Shown piece by piece: positions 6,004 to 8,029 of a DNA stretch of 8,029 nucleotides. Position numbers and translations under genes: made by a program. The stretch spans positions 1-8,029 of the forward strand of contig JAJYJL010000308.1 in the NCBI GenBank assembly GCA_021789565.1, in the 5' to 3' direction. Origin of the DNA: Acidobacteriota bacterium (lineage in GTDB: Bacteria > Acidobacteriota > Terriglobia > UBA7540). Position 1 is the first letter of the stretch; the number at the start of each line of letters is the position of its first letter. The notes under the pieces are model-generated. The model was not told the DNA's origin and searched no databases. It saw only the letters and a list, made by a program, of their open reading frames with translations.

Positions 6004-7275
6004 TCAGCCCAGCAACTCCTTCACCTTTTGAATCCCCGCGGCGAGCGCATCAATCTCTCTTTTTGTATTATAGAACGCCAGCGAGGCGCGGGTGGTGGCC
6101 GGAATCTTGAAGCGCTCCATCAGCGGCTGCGCGCAGTGGTGACCGGTGCGCACGGCAATCCCTTCCTGGTCCAGAATGGTTCCCACGTCGTGGGGATGGA
6201 TCCCTTCCATCACAAATGAAACCACGCCGGCTTTCTTCTGTGCCGTGCCGATAATCCTCAGCCCGGGAATGTTACTGAGTGCATCTGTGGCGTGAGCGAG
6301 CAGCTCGTCTTCGTAAGCGGCGATGTTTTCCATCCCGATCCGATTCACATAGTCGATGGCTGCGCCGAGCCCGATGCCTCCGGCGATGTTCGAGGTCCCG
6401 GCTTCAAACTTGTAGGGCAGGGAGTTGTAAATTGTCTTCTCGAAGGTCACGGAACTGATCATGTCGCCGCCGCCCTGGTATGGTGGCATGGCGTTCAGCA
6501 CATCAGCCTTGCCGTAAAGCACGCCCACTCCCGTGGGTCCGTAAAGCTTGTGCCCCGAAAAGGTGTAAAACTCGCAATCAAGATCCTGAACATCTACTCG
6601 GACGTGCGGCGCTGCCTGCGCGCCATCCAGCAGCACCGGGACGTTCCTGCGGTGGGCGGCTTCAATCATTTCGCGGACGGGGTTGATGGTCCCCAGCACG
6701 TTTGAAACATGCACCACGGAAGCAAGGCGCGTCCTGGGCCCCAGCAGCTTTTCGAATTCATCCAGCAGGACTTCGCCGCGATCGTTGATGGGCGCCACGC
6801 GCAGCATTGCGCCCTTTTCCTCGCACAGAATCTGCCAGGGAACAATGTTCGAATGGTGCTCCATGGCGGTAATCAGGATTTCGTCACCCGGCTGCACACT
6901 CTTGCGCCCAAAGCTGCTAGCCACCAGGTTGATGGCTTCCGTGGCGCCGCGCACAAAAATGATTTCGCTGCTGTCGCGCGCGTTGAGGAAGCGCTGCGCC
7001 GTCACCCGTGCGTCTTCATAAGATTTGGTGGCGCGCTCGCTGAGTTCATGGACGCCGCGATGAATGTTGGAGCAGTCCCGGCGGTAGAAACCCTCCTCCG
7101 CCTCCATCACCGCCAGCGGTTTCTGGCTGGTGGCGGCGTTGTCCAGATAGACGAGCGGCTTGCCATGGATCGTCTGATCGAGGGCAGGGAAATCCTTCCG
7201 GGTCCGCTCGACGTCAAACTTCAGCGAGGACTTCCGGCCGGTTGTTTCGGTCATATGATGCGAGGTGATAGCCAT
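6004..7275 (-). CDS. sufS: SufS cysteine desulfurase (class II)
   Basis: A 423-residue PLP enzyme that takes sulfur from L-cysteine and leaves alanine and an enzyme persulfide, the sulfur source for SUF assembly. Landmarks in order: YLDNAATSQKP (43-53), RGATEAINLVA (109-119), MEHHSNIVPW with the stacking H140 (138-147), LLDGAQAAPH with PLP-binding D217, FSGHKLYGP with Schiff-base K243, and RTGHHCAQPL with the active-site C381. The short loop around C381 marks class II (SufS) rather than IscS. R396 in TTRASLAFYN is the usual substrate-carboxylate Arg. The length is slightly above the common ~405-410 owing to an N-terminal extension; M8 is an alternative start. It sits 54 bases after sufD. Confidence 0.96.
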   Translation of the reverse strand: MAITSHHMTETTGRKSSLKFDVERTRKDFPALDQTIHGKPLVYLDNAATSQKPLAVMEAEEGFYRRDCSNIHRGVHELSERATKSYEDARVTAQRFLNARDSSEIIFVRGATEAINLVASSFGRKSVQPGDEILITAMEHHSNIVPWQILCEEKGAMLRVAPINDRGEVLLDEFEKLLGPRTRLASVVHVSNVLGTINPVREMIEAAHRRNVPVLLDGAQAAPHVRVDVQDLDCEFYTFSGHKLYGPTGVGVLYGKADVLNAMPPYQGGGDMISSVTFEKTIYNSLPYKFEAGTSNIAGGIGLGAAIDYVNRIGMENIAAYEDELLAHATDALSNIPGLRIIGTAQKKAGVVSFVMEGIHPHDVGTILDQEGIAVRTGHHCAQPLMERFKIPATTRASLAFYNTKREIDALAAGIQKVKELLG

Positions 7276-7329
7276 GGTTCGTTTCCAAACTCCAAAAGGC
7301 GAATGCCAGACAGCCTGCGCGGCGCCCGA

Positions 7330-8029
7330 TCACCTTCTCATCTTGGCCAGCAATGCCGCTTTGAGCTGCCTCTGGAACGGCACAACCTTCACGCGGTGGA
7401 TAATCTCGCCGGCAAAGGCCACCATCAGCAGGTTGCGGGCTTCTTCCAGGCCAATCCCGCGCGAACGCAGATAAAAAATCGACTCAGGATCAATCTGGCC
7501 GATGGTCGCGCCGTGTGTGCACCTTACGTCGTCGGCAAAAATCTCAAGCTGTGGCTTGGTGTTGATGGTTGCGGTTTCTGAAAGCAGCAGGTTCTGGTCG
7601 CTCTGCTTGGAGTCCGTTTTCTGCGCGTCTTTCCGCACAAGAATCTTGCCGTTGAAGACGCCGGTCGATTTTCCGTCCAGAATGCCCTTGTAAAATTCCC
7701 GGCTCGAACAGTGCGGCTGGGCGTGATCAATGGTCGTGTGGTTGTCGATCAACTGCCGGCCGTTGGTAACGTAAAGGCCGTAGAGATATCCTTCCGCTCC
7801 TTCGCCATCCAGGACCATGGTCACTTCCTCGCGGCCCAGGCGCGCGCCGAACTGGATGGAATTGGTCGTGGCGGCTGCGTTGCGCCCGGCATAAGCCAGC
7901 ACCGTGGCCACGTGGAATGCCGCTTCGCTCTCGCTCTGAAGTTTGGCGTAATCGACGTGGGCGTTGTCTTCGGCCACAATTTCCGTCACCGCGTTGTTGA
8001 AGTAGACGCCGTCACCCAGGCCCACGTAG
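7330..8029 (-). CDS. sufD: SufD, Fe-S scaffold subunit, C-terminal part (runs off the right edge)
   Basis: The last 232 complete codons of a SufB/SufD-family protein, entering at the window edge with YVGLGDGVYFNNAVTEIV. This is the start of the family's right-handed beta-helix core. The strands continue through LYGLYVTNGRQLIDNHTTIDH and GKSTGVFNGKILVR to DDVRCTHGATIGQID, whose His corresponds to the SufD His implicated in cluster assembly. The closing helices contain EARNLLMVAFAGEIIHRV. The absence of SufB-specific motifs in this part and the position directly before sufS support SufD over SufB. SufD works with SufB and the ATPase SufC in the cytoplasm. The true start lies beyond 8029; the in-frame GTG near the edge is not the start. 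sufB and sufC are expected further right. Confidence 0.93.
   Translation of the reverse strand, partial: YVGLGDGVYFNNAVTEIVAEDNAHVDYAKLQSESEAAFHVATVLAYAGRNAAATTNSIQFGARLGREEVTMVLDGEGAEGYLYGLYVTNGRQLIDNHTTIDHAQPHCSSREFYKGILDGKSTGVFNGKILVRKDAQKTDSKQSDQNLLLSETATINTKPQLEIFADDVRCTHGATIGQIDPESIFYLRSRGIGLEEARNLLMVAFAGEIIHRVKVVPFQRQLKAALLAKMRR

Noticed and set aside
6709..7581. A 290-codon plus-strand open frame across sufS and sufD
   Set aside because: It overlaps two unmistakable SUF genes and the gap between them, and has no family features.

Overview
This window looks like a chromosomal segment of a moderately GC-rich, Gram-negative-type bacterium. An acidobacterium or near relative is my best inference, not a demonstrated assignment. 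It rests on the pilin style (a PNLMRARMAANQAAAVENLKTI-type stretch just after the prepilin signal), a SUF-only Fe-S system with SufU and SufT, and AACGAACC-rich degenerate repeats at the left edge. All ten recognisable genes lie on the minus strand and are read from high to low coordinates. Long plus-strand open frames are shadows of these genes.

Right to left, the window opens inside sufD (7330-8029, C-terminal half only). Next comes sufS, the cysteine desulfurase (6004-7275), then a two-gene insert: an 80-residue ParB/sulfiredoxin-like protein (5694-5936) and a cysteine-based protein phosphatase (5173-5673). The Fe-S theme resumes with sufU (4676-5131), sufT (4240-4662), an Rrf2-family regulator (3794-4187) and a ygfZ/IBA57-type folate-binding protein (2619-3713). 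Gaps from sufD to ygfZ are about 13-80 bases, so this is probably one Fe-S assembly operon: SufS extracts sulfur, SufU accepts or relays it, SufD belongs to the SufBCD scaffold (sufB and sufC presumably lie beyond the right edge), SufT and YgfZ help maturation or repair of client clusters, and an Rrf2 protein would sense cluster status.

The Rrf2 gene is broken. Its helix-turn-helix half and its cysteine-bearing half are both well preserved, but they lie in different frames and about 30-35 residues between them are missing. The joint falls in a short GC-rich string that suits both sides, as expected from a microhomology deletion or an assembly collapse.

Left of ygfZ are a type IV pilin-like gene (2076-2612), starting 6 bases after the ygfZ stop, and a large membrane protein (290-1900) with a PilZ domain, a zinc-ribbon-like CxxC pair, a second PilZ-like beta domain, about three membrane segments and a helical tail. 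Both suggest surface or pilus function and c-di-GMP input. The left 289 bases hold no convincing gene. They contain three imperfect copies of a 54-base coding-like repeat.
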